Assembly: GCF_902497555.1 (NCBI RefSeq)
Contig: NZ_CABVGP010000002.1
Span: 1,438,501 to 1,502,500 of the forward strand
Length of the DNA stretch: 64,000 nucleotides
From: Amycolatopsis camponoti
GTDB taxonomy: Bacteria > Actinomycetota > Actinomycetes > Mycobacteriales > Pseudonocardiaceae
Direction: 5' to 3'
Below, one piece after another: positions 1 through 9,096 of the stretch. The translations under genes and the position numbers were made by a program. Position 1 is the stretch's first letter; each line of letters begins with the position of its first letter. The notes under the pieces are model-generated. The model saw nothing but the letters and a program-made list of their open reading frames with translations. It made no database searches and was not told where the DNA came from.

Positions 1-417
1 TGGGCCCCGCGGCGCGCCCGGCGGCGTGGGCGGAGGTACCGAGTACACCGGAGCAGTCACCCGGTGTGGGATACTCGGGGAGGCCACCGGGCCGCGGGGC
101 GCATGTGAGAGGTGCTGCCTGCGGTGTTGTGGCCCGGTGATGTGCGTGAACTCCCGCGACGCGTCGCCGCCCGCGAGCCGGGCGGCTGGACGACGTGGCG
201 GGCGGCCCGGGGGTTGCGACAGCCTGGCCACGCACGCTCACCGTGCAGACCTTTGACCGGGTTGTGCGCCACCGAGGCGGTGGTGCGGCGCCCGGTTGTC
301 GGGCCAGGATTCCCGCCGCTGGTGACCACCACGGCGGAACGAACAGAAAGGGGCCCCTGCGCGGCCGCGTCCCTGCCGGTGAACACCGGCAGACGCGCCC
401 GGGGGCGGAGGAGACAC
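1..417. other. Upstream region of rne, no gene recognised
   Basis: This stretch holds no coding frame I would defend. Open frames run through it on both strands only because of the extreme GC content. It should contain the promoter and long 5' untranslated leader of the RNase E gene. A TTGACC hexamer at 253-258 could be a -35 element, but I see no convincing -10 partner, so no promoter is called. The last bases before 418 carry the ribosome binding site GGAGGAG. Confidence 0.4.
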
Positions 418-3414
418 ATGTCGAACGCGGAAACACCCGCCGAGCAGACCGGCGGGAATCCCGCCACACCCACGAGCGGTCCACTGGCCGACCTGCCTGC
501 CCGGATCCGGGTCCACGCGCTGGCCAAGCTGCTCGCGAAGAACAGCCGGGACGTCATGGCCAAGCTCACCGAGCTGGGCGAAAGTGTGCGCAGCGCGCAG
601 TCGAGCGTGACCAGGGACGTCGCGCACAAGGTCGCCGAAGCCTTCTCGGGCGGTGACGTCGAGGTGGCGCCGGCTTCCGGCGGTGACGTCGAGGTCGCGC
701 CCGCTTCCGGTGGCGACGTCGAGGTGGCACCGGCGAAGGCCGAGCCGGAGTCCCGCCGCTCCGCCGTCCCGCCGGTGGCCGAGGTGCCGGCTGCCGAAGC
801 CGAGAAGCCGCGCCCGCGGCAGAAGACCCGCGCGCACCTGCCGGTGTTCGCCGCACCCTCGCCGGTCTTCCTGCCGCCGGAGCCCGCGGCCACCAAGCCG
901 GCCCGCAAGCCCGCCGACCCGTTCGCGGAGCCGCCGGCCCCGGTGAAGCAGCAGGTCGAGCCGGAGAGCGCCGAGGAAGAGGCCGAGGACACCACGCCGG
1001 TCACCGACTCCGGTGACGACGACGGTGACGACGCCAACAGCCGCCGTCGCCGCCGTCGTGGCCGCCGCGGCCGTGGCCGGGGCAAGGGCGCCGACGGCAG
1101 CGACGAGACCGAGAACGAGGGCGACGACAGCCAGGCCGAGGAGCAGCCGCCCGCGCGTCGCCGCTCCCGCAACGCTGACGAAAAGCCCGCGAAGGACGAA
1201 TCCGACACCGCCGAGGAGTCCGAAGGCGCCACCGACGAGTCCGACGCCGACAGTGACGACGGTGAAGGCGGCAGCAAGCGCCGTCGCCGCCGCCGTCGCC
1301 GCAAGGGCTCGGACGGCGACGACGCCGAGACCACCGACGACCCGCCCAACACCGTCACCCACGTCCGCCAGGCCAAGGCCGAGCAAGCCGAGCGCGAGCG
1401 CCCGGCGCGCGACGAGGTGCGCAGCGTCCGCGGCTCGACGCGGCTGGAGGCCAAGCGCCAGCGCCGCCGTGACGGCCGCGAGGCCGGCCGCCGCCGCGCG
1501 CCGATCCTGTCCGAGGCCGAGTTCCTCGCCCGCCGCGAGTCCGTCGAGCGCGAGATGGTCGTCCTCGAGAAGGGCGACTCGACGCAGATCGCCGTGCTCG
1601 AGGACGGCGTGCTGGTCGAGCACTTCGTGACGCAGTCGGGCTCCGGCTCGATCGTCGGCAACGTCTACCTCGGCCGCGTCCAGAACGTGCTGCCGAGCAT
1701 GGAAGCCGCGTTCATCGACATCGGCCGCGGCCGCAACGCCGTGCTCTACGCCGGTGAGGTCGACTGGGACGCCGCCGGGCTCGAGGGCAAGGCCCGCAAG
1801 ATCGAGCAGGCGCTGTCCACCGGCGACTCCGTGCTGGTCCAGGTGACCAAGGACCCGGTCGGGCACAAGGGCGCCCGGCTGACCACCCAGATCTCGCTGC
1901 CCGGCCGCTTCCTGGTGTACGTCCCCGCGGGCGGCGCCACCGGCATCTCCCGCAAGCTGCCGGAGAACGAGCGCCGCCGGCTCAAGGACATCCTCAAGCG
2001 GATCGTCCCGGAGGACGCGGGTGTCATCATCCGCACCGCCTCCGAGGGCATCGGCGAGGAGGAGCTGGGCCGCGACGTCGACCGCCTGAAGGCCCAGTGG
2101 GACGTCATCAAGGAGAAGGCCGCCGCCGGTTCCGGCAAGAAGGGCGGCGCTCCGACCATGCTCTACGAAGAGCCCGACCTGCTGGTCAAGGTCGTGCGTG
2201 ACCTCTTCACCGAGGACTTCGCCAAGCTGGAGATCCAGGGCAACCGCTCCTGGGAGACCATCAACGGCTACGTCAGCCACGTCGCGCCGGAGCTCGCCGA
2301 CCGGGTCAAGCGCTACACCGGCACCGGTGACGCGTTCGCCGACCACCGGATCGACGAGCAGATCACCAAGGCGCTCGACCGCAAGGTCTGGCTGCCGTCC
2401 GGTGGTTACCTGGTCATCGACCGCACCGAGGCGATGACGGTCATCGACGTCAACACCGGCAAGTTCACCGGTTCGGGTGGCAACCTCGAGGAGACGGTGA
2501 CCCGCAACAACCTGGAGTCGGCGGAGGAGATCGTCCGCCAGCTCCGGCTGCGGGACATCGGCGGCATCATCGTGATCGACTTCATCGACATGGTGCTCGA
2601 GTCCAACCGCGAGCTGGTGCTGCGCCGCCTGACCGAGTGCCTCGGCCGCGACCGCACGCGTCACCAGGTCGCCGAGGTCACCTCGCTCGGCCTGGTGCAG
2701 ATGACCCGCAAGAAGATCGGCACCGGCCTGCTGGAGGCGTTCTCGACGCCGTGCGAGCACTGCAAGGGCCGGGGCGTGCTCGTCTCGACCGAGGTGCAGC
2801 GCACGGCCGGCGGCTCGCAGTCCCACGGCGGGAACGGCAACGGCGGCGGCAACGGCGGCAACAGCGGTGGCGGCGGCGGGGAGAAGAGCTCCCGCCGGTC
2901 GCGGGGCCGCGGCAAGGGCGACGAGGCAGCCAAGGAGCAGGCCGAGGCCGCCAAGGCCGAGGTCCACGCGGTCCCGCCGCCGGAGCAGCGCGCGTCGGTC
3001 GCGTCCGCGGTGGCGGCGATGGCCAACGCCTCGAAGGCGGCCAAGGACCACGACCACGGCGCGCTCAACGGCAACGGGCACGTCCCGGAGGTGACCGACA
3101 CGGCCGAGGCCGCGGAGGCCGCCGAAGAGACGCGTCAGGAGGCCGTCGTGGAGCCGGCCACCGAGGTCGCGGGCGTCCCGGTGACCACCGAGGCGGACGA
3201 GGCCCCGGTGCCGCAGGAGGAGCCGGCGGTCGAGCGGACCTCGGCGCCCGAGCCGGCCGAAGAGCCGGTAACGGACGCTGTGGGGTCTTCGGAGCCCGCC
3301 GACCTCGACGTCGAGGTGCCCGAACCGGCCACGCGCCCCACCCGGCGCCGGTCGCGCCGGGCCGCGTCGCGCCCGGCGGGTCCGCCGGTGCACGCCTCCG
3401 ACCAGAGCCAGTGA
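418..3414 (+). CDS. rne: Ribonuclease E/G (Rne/Rng family)
   Basis: Endoribonuclease that processes and degrades RNA, including rRNA precursors and mRNA, in the cytoplasm. The product is 998 residues. Residues about 80-360 are a disordered extension alternating acidic and arginine-rich blocks, typical of actinobacterial RNase E. The catalytic core starts near residue 375, with an S1 RNA-binding segment near 409-448, the metal-site aspartates in VIDVNTGKF (about 675) and IDFIDMVLE (about 720), and the zinc-link CEHC near 780. A Gly-, Ala- and Glu-rich tail follows. I place the start at ATG 418, behind GGAGGAG, although the frame stays open to 112. It lies upstream of rplU-rpmA, as in mycobacteria. 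Certain as a family member; the length of the N-terminal extension depends on the start. Confidence 0.93.
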   Translation: MSNAETPAEQTGGNPATPTSGPLADLPARIRVHALAKLLAKNSRDVMAKLTELGESVRSAQSSVTRDVAHKVAEAFSGGDVEVAPASGGDVEVAPASGGDVEVAPAKAEPESRRSAVPPVAEVPAAEAEKPRPRQKTRAHLPVFAAPSPVFLPPEPAATKPARKPADPFAEPPAPVKQQVEPESAEEEAEDTTPVTDSGDDDGDDANSRRRRRRGRRGRGRGKGADGSDETENEGDDSQAEEQPPARRRSRNADEKPAKDESDTAEESEGATDESDADSDDGEGGSKRRRRRRRRKGSDGDDAETTDDPPNTVTHVRQAKAEQAERERPARDEVRSVRGSTRLEAKRQRRRDGREAGRRRAPILSEAEFLARRESVEREMVVLEKGDSTQIAVLEDGVLVEHFVTQSGSGSIVGNVYLGRVQNVLPSMEAAFIDIGRGRNAVLYAGEVDWDAAGLEGKARKIEQALSTGDSVLVQVTKDPVGHKGARLTTQISLPGRFLVYVPAGGATGISRKLPENERRRLKDILKRIVPEDAGVIIRTASEGIGEEELGRDVDRLKAQWDVIKEKAAAGSGKKGGAPTMLYEEPDLLVKVVRDLFTEDFAKLEIQGNRSWETINGYVSHVAPELADRVKRYTGTGDAFADHRIDEQITKALDRKVWLPSGGYLVIDRTEAMTVIDVNTGKFTGSGGNLEETVTRNNLESAEEIVRQLRLRDIGGIIVIDFIDMVLESNRELVLRRLTECLGRDRTRHQVAEVTSLGLVQMTRKKIGTGLLEAFSTPCEHCKGRGVLVSTEVQRTAGGSQSHGGNGNGGGNGGNSGGGGGEKSSRRSRGRGKGDEAAKEQAEAAKAEVHAVPPPEQRASVASAVAAMANASKAAKDHDHGALNGNGHVPEVTDTAEAAEAAEETRQEAVVEPATEVAGVPVTTEADEAPVPQEEPAVERTSAPEPAEEPVTDAVGSSEPADLDVEVPEPATRPTRRRSRRAASRPAGPPVHASDQSQ
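649..735 (+). repeat. Three 30-bp in-frame repeats inside rne
   Basis: The decapeptide GGDVEVAPAS occurs three times in tandem (the third copy ends in AK), encoded by 30-bp units starting at 649, 679 and 709. The copies differ only at synonymous or near-synonymous positions. They lie in the disordered N-terminal extension, where repeat number can change without harming the catalytic core. Confidence 0.9.
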
Positions 3415-3426
3415 ACGACTTGGGGA

Positions 3427-3448
3427 CCCCGGTGGTAACGCACCGGGG
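3427..3448 (+). terminator. Hairpin after rne
   Basis: CCCCGGTG at 3427-3434 pairs perfectly with CACCGGGG at 3441-3448 around a 6-base loop, 13 bases after the rne stop. There is no U tract. It could be a weak terminator or a processing hairpin separating rne from the rplU-rpmA transcript. Confidence 0.45.
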
Positions 3449-3575
3449 CACCCCACGTAACCTGTAGTACGGCCTGCCACCAGAGCAGGTCGCTGCGCGA
3501 GTGCAGGACCGCCTCCCCGGAGGTGGGCCGATCGTGCGGGCCCCCACCCATTGTCGAGTAATGCAGGAGACTTCC

Positions 3576-3890
3576 GTGTCGGCGTACGCGATCGTCAAGA
3601 CCGGCGGCAAGCAGTACAAGGTGGCCGTCGGCGACGTCGTCGAGGTCGAGAAGCTCGAGGGCGAGCCGGGCACCGAGCACATCCTCCCCGCCGTTTTGTA
3701 CGTCGACGGTGGCGATGTCACCACGGACGCCGACGCGCTGGCGAAGGTCTCGGTCACCGGCAAGGTCGTCGAGCAGACCAAGGGTCCGAAGATCCGGATC
3801 CACAAGTTCAAGAACAAGACGGGCTACCACAAGCGTCAGGGTCACCGGCAGAAGCTGACCCGCGTCGAGGTCACCGCCATCTCCCTGTAA
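3576..3890 (+). CDS. rplU: 50S ribosomal protein L21
   Basis: Structural protein of the large ribosomal subunit that binds 23S rRNA. The product of 104 residues is the normal length and begins [19 protein letters not shown], the conserved L21 N-terminus, with the late motif [11 protein letters not shown] chose GTG 3576 because CAGGAGA lies 6 bases upstream and the start matches the family; an in-frame ATG at 3561 would add residues outside the family alignment. It is followed by rpmA after 38 bases, the standard pair. Confidence 0.96.
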   Translation: MSAYAIVKTGGKQYKVAVGDVVEVEKLEGEPGTEHILPAVLYVDGGDVTTDADALAKVSVTGKVVEQTKGPKIRIHKFKNKTGYHKRQGHRQKLTRVEVTAISL

Positions 3891-3928
3891 GAACTTCCGG
3901 ATCTGCTTTTCAGAAAGAGGGCTGAGCC

Positions 3929-4189
3929 ATGGCTCACAAGAAGGGTGCGTCCAGCTCCCGCAACGGTCGTGACTCGAACGCGCAGCGCCTCGGCGTCAAG
4001 CGCTTCGGCGGCCAGGAAGTCAACGCCGGCGAGATCCTGATCCGCCAGCGTGGCACCAAGTTCCACCCCGGCGTGAACGTCGGCCGCGGCGGCGACGACA
4101 CGCTGTTCGCGCTGGCCGCCGGTGCGGTCCAGTTCGGCGAGAAGCGTGGTCGCAAGACGATCAACATCGTCGTGCCTGTCGAAGCCTGA
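3929..4189 (+). CDS. rpmA: 50S ribosomal protein L27
   Basis: Ribosomal protein whose N-terminus reaches the peptidyl transferase centre. It has 86 residues beginning [20 protein letters not shown], the conserved flexible tail, followed by LGVKRFGGQ. The start ATG is preceded by AAAGAGGG. It is cotranscribed with rplU and ends at a strong terminator (4216-4262). Confidence 0.97.
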   Translation: MAHKKGASSSRNGRDSNAQRLGVKRFGGQEVNAGEILIRQRGTKFHPGVNVGRGGDDTLFALAAGAVQFGEKRGRKTINIVVPVEA

Positions 4190-4215
4190 GTTTCGGCTTC
4201 TACGCTAGACCTCTG

Positions 4216-4262
4216 ACGAGGGGTGGGGCCGGAATATCCGGCGCCACCCCTCGTTTGTTTTG
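4216..4262 (+). terminator. Intrinsic terminator after rpmA
   Basis: ACGAGGGGTGG at 4216-4226 pairs with CCACCCCTCGT, ending near 4253. An inner stem GCCGGA/TCCGGC extends it, and the run TTTGTTTTG follows directly. A long stem plus a T-rich tail is unusually canonical for a high-GC actinobacterium and should end the rplU-rpmA transcript before obg. Confidence 0.85.
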
Positions 4263-4303
4263 TCAGTACCCCTTTTGGTTTCGCGAGTGAATAGAGGCAA
4301 GTC

Positions 4304-5764
4304 ATGGCGTCCCGGTTCGTGGACCGCGCGGTCATCCACCTGACCGCCGGTGACGGGGGCAACGGCTGTGCCTCGGTGCACCGCGAGAAGTTCAAGCCGC
4401 TCGGCGGCCCGGACGGCGGCAACGGCGGCAACGGCGGCGACGTCCTGCTGGTCGTCGACCCCAACGTGCACACCCTGCTCGACTTCCACTTCCGCCCGCA
4501 CGCCAAGGCGGGCAGCGGCAAGATGGGCCAGGGCGGCAACCGCGCGGGTGCGGCGGGGGAGACCCTGGTGATGAAGGTGCCGTCCGGCACCGTCGTGTTC
4601 ACCGAAGACGGCGAGATGGTCGCCGACCTCATCGGCCCGGGCACCACGTTCGTCGCGGCGCAGGGCGGCCGCGGTGGCCTCGGCAACGCGTCGCTGTCGT
4701 CGAAGGCCCGCAAGGCCCCCGGGTTCGCGCTGCTGGGCGAGCCCGGTGAGGCCCGCAACCTCGTGCTGGAGCTGCGCTCGGTCGCCGACGTCGGCCTGCT
4801 CGGCTTCCCGTCCGCCGGCAAGTCGTCGCTGATCTCGGTGCTGTCCGCGGCCAAGCCGAAGATCGCCGACTACCCGTTCACCACGCTGGTGCCGAACCTC
4901 GGCGTCATCACCGGCGGCGAGACGGTGTTCACGATGGCCGACGTGCCCGGCCTGATCCCCGGCGCGTCCGAGGGCAAGGGCCTGGGTCTCGACTTCCTGC
5001 GTCACATCGAACGCTGCGCCGTGCTGGTGCACGTCGTCGACTGCGCGACGCTGGAGCCGGGCCGCGACCCGCTGTCCGATGTGGACGCTCTCGAAGCGGA
5101 GCTGTCCAAGTACACCCCGGGTCTCGGCGGGAAGCTCGAGGAGCGCCCGCGCGTGGTCGTGCTCAACAAGATCGACGTCCCGGAGGCCGCCGAGCTCGCC
5201 GAGTTCGTCCGGCCGGAGCTGGAAGCGCGCGGCCTCCAGGTGTTCGAGGTCTCGACGGCCTCGCGCAAGGGCCTGCGCGAGCTGACGTTCGCGCTCGCCA
5301 AGGTGGTCGAGCAGTACCGCGAGATGCAGCCCGTGCTGGAGCCGGAGAAGATCGTCCTGCGGCCGCTCGCCGTCGACGACACCGGCTTCACCGTCGAGCT
5401 CGACCCCGAGGAGGAGGGCGCGTTCATCGTGCGCGGCGTCCGCCCGGAGCGGTGGATCCGCCAGACCAACTTCGGCAACGACGAGGCCGTCGGCTACCTG
5501 GCCGACCGGCTCAACCGCCTCGGCGTCGAGGACAAGCTGGCGAAGCTCGGCGCGCGGCCGGGCAGCCCGGTCACGATCGGCGACGTCCAGTTCGAGTGGG
5601 AGCCGACGACGCCGAGCGTCGCGATGCACCTGTCCGGGCGCGGCACCGACGTCCGCCTCGAGAACCACGACCGGATCGGCGCGGCCGAGCGCAAGGAAGC
5701 CCGCCGGATCCGGCGCGACGGCTCGGACGAGCCGGAAGGCGACGACCTGGACCTCGACGCGTGA
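4304..5764 (+). CDS. obg: GTPase Obg/CgtA
   Basis: Essential ribosome-associated GTPase involved in 50S maturation and stress signalling. It has 486 residues: the glycine-rich Obg fold (about 1-158, repeated GGNGG), a G domain with P-loop GFPSAGKSS near 166, switch DVPGL and NKID, and a C-terminal OCT-type domain (about 345-430) followed by a charged tail typical of actinobacteria. The start ATG follows AGAGGC. Its stop overlaps the GTG of proB by 4 bases, so the two are translationally coupled. Confidence 0.95.
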   Translation: MASRFVDRAVIHLTAGDGGNGCASVHREKFKPLGGPDGGNGGNGGDVLLVVDPNVHTLLDFHFRPHAKAGSGKMGQGGNRAGAAGETLVMKVPSGTVVFTEDGEMVADLIGPGTTFVAAQGGRGGLGNASLSSKARKAPGFALLGEPGEARNLVLELRSVADVGLLGFPSAGKSSLISVLSAAKPKIADYPFTTLVPNLGVITGGETVFTMADVPGLIPGASEGKGLGLDFLRHIERCAVLVHVVDCATLEPGRDPLSDVDALEAELSKYTPGLGGKLEERPRVVVLNKIDVPEAAELAEFVRPELEARGLQVFEVSTASRKGLRELTFALAKVVEQYREMQPVLEPEKIVLRPLAVDDTGFTVELDPEEEGAFIVRGVRPERWIRQTNFGNDEAVGYLADRLNRLGVEDKLAKLGARPGSPVTIGDVQFEWEPTTPSVAMHLSGRGTDVRLENHDRIGAAERKEARRIRRDGSDEPEGDDLDLDA

Positions 5765-6870
5765 GCGGCACGCGGGAAGCCATCGCTCTTGCTCGCCGGC
5801 TGGTCGTCAAGGTCGGTTCGTCGGCCCTGACCACGGCGGGCAGCGGGCTCGACGCGGCCCGGCTGGACGCGCTGGTCGACGCGATCGCGGACCGCGTCGC
5901 CCGGGACACCCAGATCGTGCTCGTCTCGTCGGGCGCGATCGGGGCCGGGCTGGCCCCGCTTTCGCTCGGCAAGCGCCCGCGCGACCTCGCGACGCAGCAG
6001 GCGGCGGCGAGCGTCGGGCAGCTGGCGCTGGCGCACGCGTACGCGGAGTCGTTCGGGCGGTTTTCGCTTACGGTCGGCCAGGTGCTGCTGACGTCCGACG
6101 ACGTCGTCCGCCGGTCGCACTACCGCAACGCGCAGCGGACGTTCTCGCGGCTGCTGGCGCTCGGCGCGGTCCCGGTGGTCAACGAGAACGACACGGTGGC
6201 CACGGAAGAGATCCGCTTCGGCGACAACGATCGCCTGGCGGCCCTGGTGGCCCACCTGATCGGCGCGGACGCGCTGATCCTGCTGTCCGATGTGGACGGA
6301 CTCTACGACGGCGACCCCCGCGAAGGGGCCACTCGCAAGCTCACCGAGGTCCTTTCGGAGTCCGATGTGGACGGGATCTCGGTCGGCATGTCCAGCTCCG
6401 GCCTCGGCACGGGCGGCATGGTGTCGAAGCTGGCGGCGGCGCGCACGGCGGCGGGCGCGGGCATCCCGGTCCTGCTGGCGGCGGCGTCGGAAGCCTCCGC
6501 CGCGTTGACTTCCGCCTCCCCGGGCACGGCGTTCGCCCCGGCGGACACCCGCCTGTCGGCCCGCCGCTTCTGGCTCGGCTACGCGGCGGACACGACGGGC
6601 AAGCTCCGCCTGGACGACGGCGCGGTGACGGCGGTGGTCCGCCGCCGCCGGTCGCTGCTGGCGGCGGGCATCACGGGCGTGGAGGGCGACTTCCAGGCCG
6701 GCGACGTGGTCGACCTGGTGGACGCGAAGGACCGCCCGGTGGCCCGCGGAGTGGTGGCGTTCGACGCGACCGAACTCCCGGACCTGGTCGGCCGCTCAAC
6801 CCCCGAACTCCCCCCAGAGCAACGCCGCGAGGTAGTCCACGCCGACGACCTCGTCCCCCTCCGCCGCTGA
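5761..6870 (+). CDS. proB: Glutamate 5-kinase
   Basis: Catalyses ATP-dependent phosphorylation of glutamate, the first step of proline synthesis. It has 369 residues: an amino-acid kinase domain beginning [11 protein letters not shown], with SSGAIGAG, the substrate loop [10 protein letters not shown] and [10 protein letters not shown], then a C-terminal PUA domain (about 275-365). It starts at GTG 5761, overlapping the obg stop by 4 bases (GTGA). The obg-proB order is conserved in actinobacteria. A phased palindrome array follows immediately. Confidence 0.96.
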   Translation: MSGTREAIALARRLVVKVGSSALTTAGSGLDAARLDALVDAIADRVARDTQIVLVSSGAIGAGLAPLSLGKRPRDLATQQAAASVGQLALAHAYAESFGRFSLTVGQVLLTSDDVVRRSHYRNAQRTFSRLLALGAVPVVNENDTVATEEIRFGDNDRLAALVAHLIGADALILLSDVDGLYDGDPREGATRKLTEVLSESDVDGISVGMSSSGLGTGGMVSKLAAARTAAGAGIPVLLAAASEASAALTSASPGTAFAPADTRLSARRFWLGYAADTTGKLRLDDGAVTAVVRRRRSLLAAGITGVEGDFQAGDVVDLVDAKDRPVARGVVAFDATELPDLVGRSTPELPPEQRREVVHADDLVPLRR

Positions 6871-6891
6871 CCCCCACCCCGCGTCCCCGCA

Positions 6892-7055
6892 GGCATCACC
6901 CGTGATTGAGCAGGCATCACACGTGATCCGGCGGGCATCACCGTGTCGACCCTTCAATCACGCGTGTCGACTCCCCAATCACGTGTGATGCCCCTTCAGT
7001 CACGTGTGATGCCCTTCCGATCACACGTGATGCCTCGCTGATCACGGGTGATGCC
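6892..7055. repeat. Eight-copy palindromic array, 21-bp phased
   Basis: Between the convergent proB and SDR genes, the 12-bp palindrome ATCAC-NN-GTGAT recurs starting at 6895, 6916, 6937 (degenerate), 6957 (degenerate), 6978, 6999 (one mismatch), 7020 and 7041. The period is 21 bp, two helical turns. Copies 1-3 carry GGC on their left and copies 5-8 carry GCC on their right, so the whole array is also an inverted repeat centred near 6973. It may act as a bidirectional terminator, as binding sites for an unknown protein, or be a mobile intergenic repeat. It is not CRISPR: the units are too short and the gaps are only 9 bp. Confidence 0.85.
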
Positions 7056-7069
7056 CCGTCGCGACGGGC

Positions 7070-7783
7070 TCAGCCAACCGAGACCAGGCGGGCGCCGCCG
7101 TCGGCTTCCAGGATCGTGCCGCTCAGGTTGCGGTTCGTCGCCGCCAGCGCGACCACCTCGGCGACGTCGTCCGCCGTCGCCACGCGGCGGGACGGGATCG
7201 AAGCCGCCGTCTGCGCGAAGAACCCTTCGCGCACCTCCGTCGGGAAGCCGCTCCACCAGGCCGTGTCGACGACCCCCGGCGAAACCGCGTTCACCCGCCG
7301 CGGCGCCAGCTCGACCGCCAGTGGCTTGACGAGCGCTTCCACCGCCGCGTTGAGCGCGCCGATGCCCGCCGTCCCGGGCATCGCCGCGTGCGCGCTGATC
7401 GCGCCGAGCAGCGTGATCGACCCGTCTGCGGCCAGGTGCGGCAGCACCGCCTGGATCGTCGTCAGGTGCGCCCAGAACTTCGCGTCGAACGCCCGCCGCA
7501 GCATCGCCAGGTCCAGCGAAGCGATCGGCCCCATCCCCTCGGCGCCGGAGAGGCTCACCACCAGCACGTCCACCATGCCGAGCGACTCCGCCAGCGCGGC
7601 CATCGCCCCGGCGTCACCGCCGTCGGCCTGGTGTCCCGTCAAGGAAGGGTCGCTCACCGCGACGTCGTCGAGACGTTCCTTGCCACGTCCGGTCACGTGG
7701 ACGTCGTAACCCTGTTCGTGCAGCCGACGCGCGGTCGCCAGGCCGATGCCCGAAGTGCCGCCGGCCACGAGAGCGATGCTCAT
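7070..7783 (-). CDS. Short-chain dehydrogenase/reductase
   Basis: NAD(P)-dependent oxidoreductase of unknown substrate, 237 residues. The N-terminal cofactor motif is GGTSGIG; an SGAEGMG segment follows, and the C-terminal part has the usual ELAPRRVNAVSPGVVDT. The canonical YxxxK catalytic pair is not obvious; the expected region reads ISAHAAMPGTAGIGALNAAV, so it may be an atypical member. I start it at ATG 7783 rather than the longer frame because it then begins at the Rossmann fold and leaves an operator free. It is divergent from a TetR regulator at 7845, which probably controls it. Confidence 0.85.
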   Translation of the reverse strand: MSIALVAGGTSGIGLATARRLHEQGYDVHVTGRGKERLDDVAVSDPSLTGHQADGGDAGAMAALAESLGMVDVLVVSLSGAEGMGPIASLDLAMLRRAFDAKFWAHLTTIQAVLPHLAADGSITLLGAISAHAAMPGTAGIGALNAAVEALVKPLAVELAPRRVNAVSPGVVDTAWWSGFPTEVREGFFAQTAASIPSRRVATADDVAEVVALAATNRNLSGTILEADGGARLVSVG

Positions 7784-7793
7784 GTCTGTTCCC

Positions 7794-7825
7794 CATTTCG
7801 AACCGGTACGTCTCGTTTCGAAATG
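7794..7825. promoter_or_regulatory. Inverted-repeat operator between SDR and TetR genes
   Basis: CATTTCGAA at 7794-7802 is repeated inverted as TTCGAAATG at 7817-7825, with 9-bp perfect arms and a 14-bp spacer, centred between the two divergent start codons (7783 and 7845). Placement and symmetry suggest the binding site of the adjacent TetR protein. Confidence 0.65.
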
Positions 7826-7844
7826 GACGCTACCATCGGATCCC

Positions 7845-8444
7845 ATGACCGACCAGTCCCGTCCCGGCCGCAAGCGCAGCGAACAGAGCCGGCTGGCGAT
7901 CCTCGCCGCGACGCTCGACCTCGTCGCGGAGGCGGGCTACGGCACGCTGACCGTCGAAGGCATCGCCGCGCGCTCCGGCGTCGGCAAGCAGACGATCTAC
8001 CGCTGGTGGCCGTCGAAGGCCGACGTCCTGCTCGACGCGCTCGCGACGAAAGCGGACCTGTTCGTGCCGATCCCGGACGAGGGGACGTTCCGCGCCGACC
8101 TCGCCGGCTTCCTGGGCAGCACGTTCGAGCTGGGCGAAAAAGCGCAGGTGGCGGACACGCTGCGCGCGCTGATGGCGCAGGCGCAGATCGACCCCGACTT
8201 CGGCAAGCGGTTCCGCGAGGACTTCCTCAACCGCCGTCGCGAGGCGCTCGGCACCATCGTCGAACGGGCTCGCGAGCGCGACGAACTGCCGGCGGAAGTC
8301 AGCTCCCGCACGGTGATCGACGTCGTGTTCGGCACGCTCTGGTATCGGCTCCTCGCGACGCGGGAGCCGATCGGCCGCGATCTGGCCGGTGAACTGGTGG
8401 CGCTACTGGCCGATCACGGCGCTTCGACCGCCGAAATCCGGTAG
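7845..8444 (+). CDS. TetR/AcrR family transcriptional regulator
   Basis: DNA-binding repressor of 199 residues. The N-terminal helix-turn-helix (about residues 15-60) contains GYGTLTVEGIAARSGVGKQTIYRWWPSK, a standard TetR signature; the C-terminal ligand domain is of the TetR_C type with a late LLATREPIGRDLAGELV segment. It starts at ATG 7845. It is divergent from the SDR gene and shares a 61-base control region with it. Its 3' end overlaps the convergent ABM-domain gene by 31 bases. Confidence 0.9.
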   Translation: MTDQSRPGRKRSEQSRLAILAATLDLVAEAGYGTLTVEGIAARSGVGKQTIYRWWPSKADVLLDALATKADLFVPIPDEGTFRADLAGFLGSTFELGEKAQVADTLRALMAQAQIDPDFGKRFREDFLNRRREALGTIVERARERDELPAEVSSRTVIDVVFGTLWYRLLATREPIGRDLAGELVALLADHGASTAEIR

Positions 8445-8698
8445 CGCGCCACCGACGCGTCGACGATCTGCACCGCCTGCTCGTCCGACGGCCCGGACCC
8501 GCGGAAGCGCTCGAGGTCCTCGTCGGACTCCCAGCGTTCGTACACGGTGATCCGGCCGGGGTCGAGCAGGTCGGCGCCCAGCGAGTATTCGAGGCAGCCA
8601 GGAGCTTCCCGCGCCAGCCGCACAGCCTCACGACAGTCGTCGAGGTACGCATCGCGGCTTTCGGGAGCGACGGCGAGCCAGCCGGCGACGATGATCAT
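8414..8698 (-). CDS. Antibiotic biosynthesis monooxygenase (ABM) domain protein
   Basis: Small ferredoxin-like protein of 94 residues beginning MIIVAGWLAVAPESRDAYL, with APGCLEYSLGADLLDPGRITVYERWES, the ABM pattern. Members act as cofactor-free oxygenases or heme/quinone-handling proteins; the substrate cannot be told. Its ATG overlaps the stop of the upstream PPOX-type gene by 4 bases (ATGA), so both are made from one transcript. Confidence 0.85.
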   Translation of the reverse strand: MIIVAGWLAVAPESRDAYLDDCREAVRLAREAPGCLEYSLGADLLDPGRITVYERWESDEDLERFRGSGPSDEQAVQIVDASVARYRISAVEAP

Positions 8699-9084
8699 GT
8701 CGGGTTGATCCGGTCCGGCTTGATCGTGAGCAGCAGCCGCGTCTGGTCCCGGCCACCCCACCACGGGTACGGGCCGCCGAGGTAGCGCTGCGAGAGCTTC
8801 TCGATGTGCTCGACCGCGCCGTCCTCGGTCATGTCGATGACCTGCCCGCGGATCGCGTAGTAGCGCGACGGCCGTTCGCGGTCGGCGACGTTGAGCGCCA
8901 CCCGCGGGTCACGCTCGATGTTGCGCTGCTTCTGGTGGCCCAGCACGGTGTTGACGAGGAGGTGCGTGCCGTCGGTGTCCACCCAGGTCTGGGTGAGCTG
9001 CGGCGAGCCGTCCGGCATCACCGTGGACAGGAAACAGAGGCTGGGCTCGCTCAGCAGAGCGAGCAGATCGCCGGGCAGTTCCAC
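8695..9084 (-). CDS. PPOX-class F420-dependent oxidoreductase
   Basis: Split beta-barrel flavin/deazaflavin-binding protein of 129 residues. Motifs include LCFLSTVMPDGSPQLTQTWVDTDG, KQRNIERDPRVALNV and PYPWWGG, typical of actinobacterial F420H2-dependent reductases of the pyridoxamine oxidase-like superfamily. The product acts in the cytoplasm on an unknown substrate. It follows argS by 12 bases and is translationally coupled to the ABM gene downstream. Confidence 0.85.
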   Translation of the reverse strand: MELPGDLLALLSEPSLCFLSTVMPDGSPQLTQTWVDTDGTHLLVNTVLGHQKQRNIERDPRVALNVADRERPSRYYAIRGQVIDMTEDGAVEHIEKLSQRYLGGPYPWWGGRDQTRLLLTIKPDRINPT

Positions 9085-9096
9085 AGTGGTCTCCCG

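Noticed and set aside
253..280. Promoter of rne at TTGACC
   Set aside because: No -10-like hexamer lies at a usable distance.
6892..7055. CRISPR array
   Set aside because: Units are 12-15 bp palindromes with fixed 21-bp period and gaps of about 9 bp; there are no variable spacers of 30 bp and no cas genes.
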